A stretch of 64,000 bases of DNA from Pseudogymnoascus destructans (lineage: Eukaryota > Ascomycota > Leotiomycetes > Thelebolales > Thelebolaceae), in assembly GCF_001641265.1 (NCBI RefSeq), contig NW_020167531.1, positions 868,001 through 932,000 on the forward strand, read 5' to 3'. Below are positions 31,144 to 42,788 of the stretch, piece after piece. The notes below the pieces were generated by a model that ran no database searches, was not told the DNA's origin, and saw nothing but the letters and a program-made list of their open reading frames with translations. The translations under genes were made by a program, and so were the position numbers. Each line of letters opens with the position of its first letter. Within the stretch, counting starts at the first letter, position 1.

Positions 31144-33003
31144 ACGTACATGTATAGCGAAAGCGCCAAACAAGCGAAAGCGCCAAAATTATCTACCCTC
31201 ACGACAAACATTGCGATAAATCTACCACAACATTAGAAATCAATTGAAACTACTCGGAGTCCTCTTCCTCAGAGGTGTCTATTACAATCTGACACGTGCG
31301 CGCATTGTGCCCAGTCTCACCACACTTGCCACAGCGACGGGCACGGGTTTCTTCCCTTGGCTTCCGACCACGGCTTGCCCTTATTTCCTGCTCTACCTGC
31401 TGCACAACATCCCTCTCATCCTGTAGCTCTTGCGCCCCTTGTTGACTAAGTGATCCTCCTTGCTGTAGTCGTGTTTTCCTAGCTCTCCGGCGCTTGCTTA
31501 GTACTTCATTTGCCTGTCGTAGGTTTTGGTTCTCTCCCTTTAGCAGTGCTAATTGATGCATTATTTGCGATGCACCCTTTGTAAACTGGTCAACAGCTGC
31601 ATAGATTGAGGTTGGAGAGCTATTTTGATGGCGTGAAATCCGAGTTTTAATAAATGTAGACTGTGACATAGCTTCAATTGGGTTGTTTGGTGTCTGAGAA
31701 ACCCAAGGTTGAGCAGTACCTGGGCGGGAGCTTGGAGGCGTTGGTGTCCTTAACTTAAGATCAAGTGTAGATATCACTCTCTCAGGGTCAAATGGAAGAA
31801 GCCCTGCCCCTCGGAACCCGCCTCAAATGTTACTTTCCGTCATTGTAGTGTTAAATGCAGCGTGGAAGGCAGGAAAGAAGTCATCCTTTGTAATATGAGA
31901 AATATGAGCCTGCATCATATCTTCAATTTGCCGACCATAGGCCTGCTTTAACGGGCCGAAACAGCCAACATCAAGTGGCTGGAGTAGATGAGAAGAGTGA
32001 GCAGGCATACAAAGCGTAATAATGTTGTGTTCCTTGCAGTACTCCTCAAACTCATCTGAGTGGTGGCTCTCATGACCATCAAGGACTAACAAGCGATAAC
32101 CACCAACACTCCGGGCCTTTGTATGCTTCTCAAAGTGCTGAATCCAATCCATGCCTCTCTCGTTTGTAGTCCAGCCATTTTCAGTAACAGAAATCACCCA
32201 ATCGCTTGAAAATCCACTATTCTCATACCAAGATGTAAGGTGGTTTTTGCCTGCAACAATGATAAATGGTGGTACTGCCCAACCTTGAGAACTAACGCCT
32301 TGGATTACTGTAACCCATTCCCGATTACCAGGCTGTACCTTCTTTGCTTTTGCCCGCCCGTCTGAGCTTGTTACAACCATAGCAGTTGAGATAACGCCCA
32401 TCATAAACCCAGTCTCATCAAAGTTGTAGATATCTGCTTCATCGATACCATATTTCGCAATTGTGTTACGCACAAGCTCAAACCAGCCATTAATAACTTC
32501 TGGATCTTCGCACTTAGCCCTCTGGTAGTCGTATTTGCGCTGAAAGCGTGTCTGGAGCTCTACACGCCGCTTAACAAAGTTTGAAGCCCAACGCGACCCA
32601 ACGCGTGACGCGTCGCGTGTTGCAAGTAGTCGACTTGCCATATCTTCAACAACAGACAGCCGAGGAGGAAACCCTTTGGCAGCTAGGTCGAGTATATACT
32701 GAACAAGGACGGACTCCTCTAGGTTAGTTAATTTCCGTGAGTTGGCTTGGATATCGCGTCGTGAAGGTACACCTTCTAGACGACGACCTAGCTTGCGGTG
32801 GTCCACAGAATAGATCCTAGCAGCAACTCGAAGGCGTAACTTTGGGTCGCTTTGCATAGCCTGGATAGCTAGCACTAATTGGCTTTCATCGTTTTTATGG
32901 GGCATGTTTTGTTGTTGAGGAATTTAACATTTAGTTGGGGGGTTTGGTCACCGCATCATTTTGGCGCTTTCGCTTGTTTGGCGCTTTCGCTATACATGTA
33001 CGT
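31144..33003 (-). mobile_element. P2: pogo/Fot1-type DNA transposon nested in P4
   Basis: 1,860 bp, termini ACGTACATGTATAGCGAAAGC... inverted, TA on both sides (31142-31143 and 33004-33005). Each end holds GCGAAAGCGCCAAA twice. Its translated frames are identical to those of P3 at 48189-50048, which lies in the opposite orientation. Confidence 0.95.
31250..32905 (-). pseudogene. P2 transposase, interrupted by one TGA
   Basis: The first frame, 32905-31823 (360 aa, MPHKNDESQLVLAIQAMQ), has the full HTH and DDE domain: IYNFDETGFMMG, LLVLDGHESHHS and LLQPLDVGCFGPLK (DD35D). It ends with TGA after TMTESNI. Translation resumes in the same frame (GGFRGAGLLPFDPERVISTL) and runs to 31250 with a coiled coil and the CCHC knuckle RRCGKCGETGHNARTCQ. 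P1 has CAG at this TGA position, so a coding codon is ancestral. The catalytic part might still work without the tail. Confidence 0.88.
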
Positions 33004-33511
33004 TAGTTGATATATAAGGCGTCTTTTTCTTCGTTTTATGTGTCGCACATCTTGCTGTCGCACGCACAACTTGCTGTCGCCACCTACGAGCGAAGCGAGT
33101 GGGTGGAACACCGAGTACAAGGTAACACGTTTGATTAAACGAGAAATATGTCCCTTCACACAGTAGACGATCACCTTTGGATTCATCATAGTCTCGATTC
33201 AAAACTTCTTGACAGGCTGCATTTGCCATTAACTTATTCTTGTCCTTAGTCAGACCAGGCATCTCGTGGGATTTGCAGACAACGAAAATACGGATAGCCA
33301 TGGTTCGTTCTATCCTTGAATTGTAGAAGGTATTTATTTCATGCGACTTATCGCCCTTCATATATTGGAGTTTTATGCACGGTCCATTCCTGCACGTGAT
33401 GTCCACCCTTCCAAAAAACACTATCCCACCCCCCAACTCGTCACTTGTCACTGTGACGTCGGAGTTCCGTATGTACAGTCTCCACATTTGCCGCCCTCAT
33501 TATGGTCGTAA

Positions 33512-34084
33512 TGTGCCCTTCGTACTCTGTACTTCCGCGTCACCCGCGTCACAAACACCACCTACAGCATCGCCCTCACCACAAACCCCACGCCCCTCTA
33601 CCGCGTCGAGGTCGCTTCCCACCCCACGGCCGACCCCGCCATCCAGGTCTTCGACCTCTTCAACCCCCTCCCCCTCGCCACCGCTCGCCTCCACCCCGCC
33701 GTCGCAACCGCGCAACCATGCACCCGCGACCTCCCGGGCGATAACCCCAAATGGCGGGCCCTGTGGCTGCAGCACTTCTGCAGCGTCCCACTGGTCGTCA
33801 TCCCGGGCATGGCGCCCATAGAACGGTTGGTGCGTTGGCAGCATACGACGAAGTAGTCTACGAATCTGGAGTTGTGGATGCGCGATCCGCTGTTTGGGAT
33901 ATCGGCGGCTCTGCCGAGAGAGTTGTTGTTGGCGCGGTATGGGATTGAGGGGTTGAGGTTTATTGCAGATAGGGTGTTGGAGATTGGGAGGGGTGGGGGG
34001 ATGGAGTTTGAGTTGGTGGTTTTGGTGCAGGCTTTCGGGATTTTGGAGGCGGATAGGAGGAAGAAGGCGAAGAAGGGGAAATAG
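33512..34084 (+). pseudogene. Conserved fungal hypothetical protein, 5'-truncated, one in-frame stop
   Basis: A single frame encodes LYFRVTRVTNTTYSIALTTN, PLYRVEVASHPTADPAIQVF, DNPKWRALWL and PPIERLVRWQHTTK-like sequence, then TAG at about 33855. The same frame continues with LELWMRDPLFGISAALPREL, ARYGIEGLRFIADRVLEI and a basic end (RRKKAKKGK) to TAA at 34082-34084. It resembles a fungal hypothetical family I know only by pattern. The start is missing. The G/C-rich third positions match host genes, not transposons. Confidence 0.55.
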
Positions 34085-34466
34085 ATGCGGGCATTGAGTC
34101 TGTGGAAGGGAAGTACTCGAGTATATATACCCTTGTTGGAGAGTTTCCTTTGATTCTCTGGATAGTTATCCCTCATATATGTCGAGCCATACACGGTGGA
34201 GTCGGCGTCGTTTGTACATACGGAGATCCTTATGGTCACAACAGGCATAAATAAGAGTTCGATCAATGATTGATTCATGTTTATCTCATTTCTTTGCTAC
34301 TACGTAACTTCTCGTCAACGCGCCAAAACACCCATATTTTGTGTACGTTATTTGTTTTTCCTAACCACGCGCCATCCAAATTACTAACGTCTTTTCTTCG
34401 TCCATCTTCGTCGCCATAGCAGAGACCAGTTAAGGCCTCCGCCTTAAAGAATCATTCAATACGCGT
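34085..34466. other. Intergenic, 3' side of IMPDH
   Basis: About 380 bp without coding signal. It marks the left edge of the IMPDH-IQGAP host island. Confidence 0.5.
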
Positions 34467-36270
34467 TTAAGCGTAAAGCTTCTTCTCGTAGCTCTCCATG
34501 TGGATGCCACCCTCGACCTGGGCACTGGCCGAGCGGAGCTCAAAGCGCGTGGTGCCAGCGGCAACCGAGGCGTGGAGCTCAGCCAAGCTCTTGGAGCCCA
34601 TGTCCTGCAAGCTGTGTTTCAAGCCGGCAGACAGGTATGGGACGAACTTGGTGATCGGGCCACGGTGTGCAACCGCGCCGGAAACACCCTGGGCAACAAG
34701 GACGCTGTCACCCTCGGAGAAGTAGCGGGCAGTGCCAGCATTGCTAGCCTGGCTGTTGGCAGTACCGGCACCGGCCTTCTTGTCTTGCATAGCATCGATG
34801 GAACCCATTCCACGGTAGGCCTTGACGAGCTTGCCCTCGCGGGAAACGAAGGAAGTTCCTGGGGACTCGGAGGTACCAGCAAGGAGACCACCCATCATGA
34901 TGGTAGTGGCACCAAGAGCGAGACCCTTGACGATGTGGCCAACGTTTTGGATGCCACCGTCAGCCATGCATGGGACGCCGAAGCGAGCAGCGAACGTGGC
35001 GACGTTGTAGACGGCTGCGGCCTGGGGACGGCCAACAGCCATGACTTCCTGAGTAATACAGGCGGAACCACTGCCCATGCCAATGCGGAGACCATCAACT
35101 CCGGCAGCGATGAGGGTGGCAGCCTGCTCGCGGGTAACGACGTTTCCGCCGATAACCTCGATACCAGGGTACTTCTCCTTGACGAACTTAATCATCTCGA
35201 CCTGGTACATGCTGTTGCCCTGGGAGCTATCTAAGATAACGATGTCGAGGCCGGCCTCGGCGAGCTTCTCCAAGCGGTCCTTGTCGGCGGGACGAGTACC
35301 AATGGCAGCCGCGCAGATCAGCTGCTTGGAGTCTGGGAGCTTCGAGGCGTTGGGGAAGTGGAGGTTCTTGGTGAGATCGGAACGAGACACCATGGAAACC
35401 AGGTTGCCGGCCTTGTCAACGATTGGGAGCTTTCCCTTCTTGGACTGCGCCAGAATGGCGTTGGCCTCAGCGAGGGAGGTACCCTTGGCAGCAGTGATAA
35501 GATCGTTGACCATGACAGATGAAACTGGCTTCTTGGTGTCTTCCTCGAATTGGATGTCTCTGTTCGTGACAATACCAACGAGCTTGGAGCCGAGCTTTCC
35601 GTCCTCTTCAAAGCGATTCAGTTAGCAGAATTCTTGGCTAAAATTTGAAAACTTTGATAATAAATTTTTTGTTTCCAGTCATACATAGAATTTCTCCCCA
35701 CGATCTTGCGATCGACTACGGATGAACGAAAGTTATATGGTATAGTATTGATAATCATAATGGAGACGCAGATAAATGAGATTGTTAAAACATACCAGTA
35801 ACTGGGAAACCACCGAATCCCCATCTCTCCTTCAGGGCCTTGACCTCCTCGACGGTCTGCTTCTTGCTGAGCACCACTGGGTCGAGGATGAAGCCGTTCT
35901 CGTAACGCTTGACCTTCTGGACCATCTCGGCCTGTTCGTCAGGAGAGCAGTTGTGGTGGATGACACCAAGGCCTCCCTGGAGCGCCATGGCGATGGCCAT
36001 CTCATGCTCAGTAACGGTGTCCATGGGAGAGGAGACGAAAGGAGTCTTCAGGGTGATTTTCTTGGTGACGGGTGACTCAAGAGACACGTCTGAGGCGGGG
36101 AATCCAATGTAACCGGGGAGAATAAGAAAATCGTTATACGTGAGGCCTCCATTCTTGTGCGAGTCCAGCAGACTCTCGATATTGAGGCCATCGAGCTCCT
36201 TATACTCGTTCTTCAGGACCTCCAGGGCCTTGGAAGAATCCAAAACCGCATCGCGTTTTGGGAACGACAT
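34467..36270 (-). CDS. Inosine-5'-monophosphate dehydrogenase
   Basis: Exon 1 is 36270-35796 and exon 2 35605-34467, with a 190-bp intron (GTATGT...AAG), for 537 aa, the usual length. The enzyme oxidises IMP to XMP with NAD+, the committed step of GTP synthesis, in the cytosol. The N-terminus has the TIM-barrel start (LTYNDFLILPG, VSSPMDTVTEHEMAIAMAL). Two CBS domains lie around residues 120-240 (VGIVTNRDIQFEED, GKLPIVDKAGNLVSMVSRSD). The barrel resumes with LDIVILDSSQGNS, the catalytic loop GSGSACITQE (Cys near 340), MADGGIQNVGHIVKGLALGA and YRGMGSIDAM. The C-terminus is HMESYEKKLYA. The joined codon (VT-E-DGK) supports the splice. It is divergent from IQGAP. Confidence 0.97.
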
Positions 36271-37154
36271 GGTGATGCGGGGAAAGTTAAATAAACGAGA
36301 AGTGATGAGACTGGGTATAATAAATAGATAGTCGACGTCTGTTTGGTGGGAATTGAAACGTATGGTCGACGGGTAGAAGTTGCCTTCTCCCAATAGAGAA
36401 GAAAAGAAGAGAATCAGGCGTCAGCGAAGTTGAAAATCTAGTAATCGGCGGTGTGGAGTTGCGCTAGCAGAAAGTTTCGCGACGGCAATTTGCGTTCACC
36501 GCCTTCTGTACGGAGGCAGGGTTGTAATCAGAATTGTAATCAGAATTGTAGTAATTTCTCAGAACAGCACTGTGCTGCATTGTAATCGCGGTCAAAACAT
36601 ATAATTGTAGTCGCTGTTGTCGTTACTATGGATATGAGAGTATATGGCGGCTATGAGGGATTTCAGATTGTGAAAAAGGTACTTATTTCTACATACAATT
36701 TGTATGCGTTAATAAGTACTACTTGAAATGATTATAAAAAGTACTTATAAACACACTCAAATTATGTGCATAATTAAGTACTTTTTTTCGACTGCCTGAA
36801 ATCTAATCCTTTTTTCCTAAAAAAGCAAGCTCTTATCAGCTTATCCACTAAAATTGGTACTTACTAGTGCACACAAATATATATGTGTACCTAAGTACCA
36901 CGCCTAATATTTTCGCCAAAACCTGTAAATCAGTTTCACCGCCTTCCGAACGCGGAACGTGGTTGCCAGACGCACGGTTGGGTTTGTTTACATTTGGCGA
37001 TCGCTGTTGACCTGCATCATCAAATCAAATAGGGCTAACTTACCAGTGTAATCACAAATCACAAATCACAAGCCGAAAGCGATGCAAACGCCTTGATGCG
37101 GCCTTAATTTACGACCTGCCTTTGAGAGAGAACGACATCCCGGACACAATAGTG
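36271..37154. promoter_or_regulatory. Divergent promoter region, IMPDH / IQGAP
   Basis: About 880 bp shared by two divergent genes. The middle (36590-36910) is strongly AT-rich and holds three hairpin-forming palindromes. Flanking direct repeats TTCACCGCCTTC occur at about 36494 and 36935. No conserved ORF is seen. Confidence 0.6.
36679..36899. repeat. Three related palindromes (GTACTTA...TAAGTAC)
   Basis: Palindromes at 36679-36719, 36738-36784 and 36856-36899 each begin with GTACTTA and end with TAAGTAC or AATAAGTAC. Each has a centre resembling ACA(T/C)ACAA...TTGTGT, so each folds into a hairpin of about 40-47 bp. Sequence between them is unrelated. Confidence 0.8.
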
Positions 37155-40100
37155 ATGTCGTACCGTCATCCTCTACACCAGATTCAGGCAAATGACAACT
37201 CGGCGCAACTCGCAAAGCGCCAACCGTCGACTGCCTCGACGTCGTCGTCGGCCTACTCCCATCCCTCAGAAGCATCGTATCTGAGTCGCACAAGCACCAT
37301 ATCATCAACTGCATCAAGCGGATACCAGCAACCTGCGCATAAACGGGGTCTCAGCGAAGCCAAAGGCATGTCGCCCGTACGTCCTGGCAGCTCTGGAAGA
37401 GGCTTCAGCACCCCAAACTCAGGAGACCCTTTCCAGAGTGTGCGCCTGTCTCTGCGCCCGCTTCCCCAGGTACCTGCACAGACCTGTCCCTCGCCGCCTA
37501 GTAAACAACCATTCCAGCACTCAAGAGGACAAAGCTTGGATGTCAAGCCAATGTACAATGACACTGCTGCCTCTCCGCCTCCGAAGCGAACAGGTGCACT
37601 AAGGCCGAACTCGATGTTACTAAGCCGCGCCGACTCAACTAGAACGGTGCGATCTAATACCCTGCAGCCCAGCTCGCAACTCTCGCCATTAAACACTCCC
37701 GTGGCCGCGCCGGACCTTCAGAGCCTTGGAAAATCATCTACCGGCCACCTTCGCACTTTGTCGAAATTTGCAGAAGTATCATCTCCGAATGAGTTTGCTA
37801 TTAGCTCACCCGCACAAGAAGTTGCAGGATTACATGGTAGAAGGAGGCTTCAGAGGACAGACAAAACAGCGAATGGTGGAAGTGCTGTCGCTCTCAGCAA
37901 TGGCACGGGGTATAGCTGGGAGGGACGGAATTGGATGGACAAACAACGACAATTTTTGCAAGCCTACGAGTACCTCTGCCATATTGGAGAAGCAAAAGAA
38001 TGGATCGAAGATATCATCCACAGGCCTATACCTCCGATTGTCCAGCTCGAGGAAGCCCTTCGCGACGGAGTCACCCTTGCTGAAATTGTTGAAGCTCTCC
38101 AGCCGGACAACCGATTCCGCATATTTAGAAACCCCAAACTCCAGTACCGGCATTCCGACAATATAGCCATATTTTTCCGATTTCTTGGCGAGATTGAGCT
38201 TCCAGATCTCTTCAGGTTTGAGCTGATCGACCTTTACGAGAAGAAAAACATTCCAAAGGTCATCTACTGTATCCACGCTCTAAGTTGGCTGTTATACAGG
38301 CAAGGTGTAGTTGACTTTCGCATTGGAAACCTCGTCGGACAGCTGGAATTCGAACACCATGAGCTTGAAGCAATGCAAAAGGGGCTTGACAAAGCTGGAG
38401 TCAGTATGCCGAGCTTTGGAAACATGGGCGCAGATTTTGGCCTCCCGGAGCCGGAGCCAGAGTTAGTCGAGTCAGAGGAAGACAGGATTGAAAGGGAGCT
38501 TCACGAAAACGAGTCATCAGTTATAGACCTTCAAGCACAAATACGTGGTGCCCTCCAGCGAATGCGACTTGCCAACACTATGGAGAAGCTGTGGAATTCG
38601 GAAGACTGGCTCGTCGACTTGCAGTCACGTATTCGAGGAGATTTTTCCCGCCAGATCATAGATTACCGCCTCAGCATGCGACGATTCGCTGTTAACTTGC
38701 AAAGTTCAGGCCGGGGGTTTATTCTCAGGAAGCAACTGATGAACCGAACCGAATTCTTCAAGAGCAGCGAAGCTGAAATATTAAAGCTTCAGAGCCTGTT
38801 CCGGGCAAGGAAAGTTCGGGCCGAGGTATGCATAACTAAGTCTGAGTTGAAAAAGGAGACTTTTGCTGTGAGGGACGTTCAAGCTGCTGTGAGGGGTTTT
38901 TTGATGCGAACGAGAATGGAACAACAACATCAAGAAACCAGAAGTGTGGCCGCTCCAGTGCGGGGCTTGCAAGCCTCAATCAGGGGAATGCTACTACGAG
39001 CAACTATCGCAAACGATCACCACATTCTCGACGCCGAAACAGCATCTATCGCCTTGATACAAGCAAACGCCAGGGCTATTCTAACCAGAATCCAGGTGTC
39101 CAGGCAAAAACAGGCACTTCAGGCTTCCACTGGCATTTGGAAAGCACTACAGGCTATGTCCCGTGGATACTTACTACGAAAGCAGCTTGAATTCACGAGG
39201 AAAGAACTGAAAGCGCAGTCACCAAGTGTGTCTATGTTCCAAGCAGCTATTCGAGCTTCGGCAGTACGAAGTGGGACAGCGAAGATCCTTGCCGCGCTCG
39301 AAACTGAAGAGACAACTATCACGGAAGTTCAATCGTTGGTTCGTGGAATGCTCTCGAGGAAAAGAATCGCAGCCCAGAAGGAAGCTCTTAGCCGCCAAAC
39401 GGTAAATATCACCAAGCTACAAGGCCATTCAAGAGGCTTCCTCTCTAGAGCAGCCAATTCAGAGCTTCGCGCCGATCTATACTCCAACACTCCCGCAATA
39501 ATCCAACTTCAGGGTCTTATTAGGGCCATGGTACATCGAAATGATATTGGAACCTTGTTGGGAGGGCTTGAGGATGAGGAAGACTCGATCGTTGCCTTTC
39601 AAACTGCCGCACGAGGACTATTAGTCAGGACCAAGTTTGCAGAGAAGCAGAAGTTCTTCAAGGAGAATATGCAGAAAGTCATCAAAATCCAAAGCTTTGT
39701 TAGAGGACGCCTCCAAGGAGAGGCCTATAAGAGCTTGACTACCGGCAAAAACCCACCCGTCAATACTGTCAAGAACTTTGTCCATCTATTGAATGATAGC
39801 GACTTCGACTTCAACGAGGAAATTGAGTTTGAGCGGCTCAGGAAAACTGTGGTGCAGCAAGTCAGACAAAACGAGACATCCGAACAATACATCGAGCAGC
39901 TGGACATTAAAATTGCGCTACTTGTCAAGAATAAGATTACTTTGGACGACGTGATGCAACATCAGCGGAATTTTGGAGGTCATGCTGGTAGCCTACTCCC
40001 AAGCACAGCAATGTCGTCGGGGAACCACTTTGATCTCAAGGCACTCAACAAGAATTCGAGAAAGAAGTTAGATACTTACCAGCAGCTTTTCTTCACCTTA

Positions 40101-42195
40101 CAAACCCAACCGCAGTACCTAGCACGTCTCTTCCGCATGGTTCGCGAGCAAGGGATGGCGGAGCAAGAGTCAAAACGTGTAGAGACATTAATGATGGGCC
40201 TGTTCGGATATGCGCAAAAGAGGCGAGAAGAATATTACCTCCTGAAGCTTATTGCGCGATCCGTCAAGGAAGAGGTGGACGGATCCCACTCCATACAAGA
40301 CTATCTCCGAGGCAATTTCTTCTGGACTAAACTTCTGGCAAACTATACCCGATCGCCACGGGACCGAAAATTCTTACGAGAGCTCTTGGGTCCTCTTATT
40401 CGCGAGAATATTATCGACGATCCCGCACTGGATTTGGAGAGCGACCCGATGCAGATCTATAGGTCCGCGATAAACAACGAGGAACTTCGAACCGGGCGAC
40501 CCAGCCACAGACCGCTTGACGTCAGCCGAGGAGTTGCCATTAAGGATAAAGAGACGCGCGACTTGTTCATTGACCATCTCCGAGATCTCCGAGAGATTTC
40601 CGATCAATCCCTTCTCGCACTGGAAGAGACCTTGCAGAAGATGCCTTACGGAATTCGCTTTATTACGCAACAGTTGTTTGAATGCCTATGCGAAAGATTC
40701 CCTGGCGAAAAGCAAGCCTACATACTCCAGGTTGTTGGCCAATGGGTGTTCCGTTCCTATATTCAGCCGCCATTAACATCGCCACAAGAAGTTGGCGTGG
40801 TAGAGAGGCAATTGACGCCATTGCAGAAACGGAATCTTGGGGAAGTAAGCAAAGTGCTATGCCAAGTCACCACTGGCAAGCTCTTTGGCGGGGATAATAT
40901 CTATCTTCAGCCCCTCAATGCCTATATTGGAACTGCCATTGAGAGGATGGGCATCATATTTGCCGACTTGATTAATGTCCCTGACGTGGAGCAAACCTTC
41001 GATATTGATGAGTTCAACGACCTGTACTCGAAAACCAAGCCGACACTATACATTAAGATGGCAGACATATTTGCCATACATAGCTTAGTGATCAAGGAGC
41101 TACCACAGGTATGCCCCAACAGGGACGATATGCTCCGAGAGATTATCCAGGAGCTTGGAAGTGCCAAGAACAACGAAATGGAATGGTCAGGCGTGACTTC
41201 GTCGGAGATCCAGATGACACTCAACCCCAAGCTTCACGATACCGATGATCCAGAAGCTACAGTAAAGGCTCTATTTATGGAGACCAAACGCTGTGTTTTG
41301 TATATCATCCGCGTCCAATCCGGACCCAACCTTATGGACATCCTTGTTCGCCCAGTTACACGCGAGGATGAGCAGAAGTGGAAAGCTCTTGTCAGAGAAG
41401 AGTTTGCTGCTGGTAGCAATACACGCGGCGCATATTCGGATGCTAACATGATGGATATCACCTCGATGCCATATTCTGAATTGAAACGCACAGCCCTAGA
41501 AAACATTATGCGCCTGGAGACACAGTTTGGCCGTATCTCGCGGCATAATCAATACCAAGATCTTCTCAATGCTATCGCCGTGGATATTCGCACAAAAAGC
41601 CGCAGGCGAATTCAAAGGCAGCGAGAACTGGAAGGCGTCAGGCTTACGCTGGGCAACCTTCACGATAAGGCAGCGTGGCTAGAACAACAACGGAAGAGCT
41701 ACGACAACTATATCGAGCAAGCCATGATGACGTTACAGAATAAGAAAGGGTATATTACTATGATGCACCTTTGCCTCGGAATTTTTACTGACATTCCATA
41801 GCAAAAAACGATTCCTTCTACCATTTACCAGGCAGTACAACCACGAGCGTGAACTCCAACGAACCGGACGTCAGCCCAAGTTCGGCTCCTTCAAGTACTC
41901 GGCACGAAATCTTGCCGACAAGGGCGTACTTGTGTCATGGTCTGGCTACACCGAAAAGCAGTATGAAAAGATCAACGTCACCATCTCCTGTGATGAGGTT
42001 GGCATCTTCTTTATCGAAGGCAGCCTGGGCAGCATTCAAATACCGGGCGCCAGCGCCCAGGTTCCGCTGGAAGACTGCCTGAGCGCGCAGTTCAACAACC
42101 ATCAATTTATGAACTTGTTCGAGGGTGGACTGAAGCTGAACGTCAATCTTTTCCTTCATCTTATTTACAAGAAGTTCTATAGATCGACGGACTAG
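37155..42195 (+). CDS. IQGAP-family scaffold (IQG1/Rng2-like), 1,662 aa
   Basis: Exon 1 is 37155-41749, then a 52-bp intron (GTATAT...CATAG), then exon 2 41802-42195. The ATG at 37155 starts MSYRHPLHQIQAND. A disordered Ser/Pro-rich N-terminus precedes a calponin-homology domain at about 258-375 (MDKQRQFLQAYEYLCHIGEA, LRDGVTLAEIVEALQP). About 14 IQ motifs follow between 455 and 855 (LQAQIRGALQRMR to IQSFVRGRLQ). The RasGAP-like domain is at about 1015-1250 (YYLLKLIARSVKEEV, MPYGIRFITQQLFECL). The RasGAP C-terminal domain is at about 1445-1640, spanning the intron (KKRFLLPFTRQYNHERELQR, KFGSFKYSARNLADKGVL). It binds actin, calmodulin or myosin light chains and Cdc42-type GTPases and organises the cytokinetic ring at septation. 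Confidence 0.96.
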
Positions 42196-42788
42196 ACTGG
42201 CTGTGCACTCTCTGCTTGAGCTGGAACCGGAACTTTCACGAGTAACTGACGAAGTGGAGATGTCTTTTTTTGTTTTTGTTTTTTTTGCATAGCCTGGTTT
42301 TGTGTGGAGTTTGGGTGTGGGTGGGAGCTGGAAGCTGGGAGCTGGGCTGCTAGAGGGTGGGTGGGTGGGAAAGAATGGATGAGGTGTTTTATTTGTCGTC
42401 TTCGTTTTTATACGAAGCTATGATTTAGTCTTTACATACCCCTTTCTATTCTTCTAGGGCCATTAATGGATGGAGTGATGAATGGGATAAAGGGGGTATT
42501 TGGTTATACATTAACTTATATGGAAATGAGAAGCTTTTATGTTAGCTGTTTGTTTGTGCCTTGTGCCGCCCAAAGATCAGAAGAGAGACTGTAGATAACA
42601 ATAGTAATTACAGCAACTGTAACCAAAATTAAGGCTTTCAATTACTAGATTTTGTCTTTGCCTCAACTTGATCTGAAAATATCACCGAACGTTCAAATCT
42701 CCCAATCAAAACAAACCCAATTCAGACATCCAACCTCTCACAACCTGACAGAAAGTTTGCACGCGCCGAGATTTTTCACCATGTCCAA
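42196..42788. other. IQGAP 3' flank, no gene seen
   Basis: T-rich and AT-rich sequence after the stop (TTTTTTTGTTTTTGTTTTTTTTG near 42265). No coding signal. Confidence 0.5.

Larger units (their letters stand above)
29263..33115 (+). mobile_element. P4: pogo/Fot1-type DNA transposon, with P2 nested inside
   Basis: Long inverted termini start CTCGGTGTTCCACCCACTCG and are flanked by TA (29261-29262 and 33116-33117). Each TIR carries a doubled GCGACAGCAAG(T/A)TGTGCG motif. Without the 1,860-bp P2 and its TA duplicate, the element is about 1.99 kb. It encodes one intact transposase (29395-31128). Intact TIRs, TSD and ORF make it the best candidate for an active element in the window. Confidence 0.93.
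29225..33487 (-). pseudogene. Hypothetical ORF split by transposon P4
   Basis: Minus ORF from 33487 (MWRLYIRNSDVTVTSDELGG) down to 33118 at the right end of P4. If P4 and one TA copy are removed, the frame continues from 29262 for 13 more codons (IDNGPVDATTY) to TGA at 29225-29227. The predicted protein is about 135 aa, with GRVDITCRNGPC and MAIRIFVVCKSHEMPGL in the middle. I do not recognise a family, signal peptide or membrane segment. Exact frame restoration across the TA site supports a real ORF before insertion. Confidence 0.5.

Noticed and set aside
33500..34278. Minus ORF of 226 codons over 33598-34278
   Set aside because: Complement of the host-like plus frame, with a composition artefact.
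34500..35234. 244-codon plus-strand ORF antisense to IMPDH
   Set aside because: It mirrors the G/C-biased third positions of IMPDH exon 2 and resembles no protein; IMPDH on minus is unambiguous.
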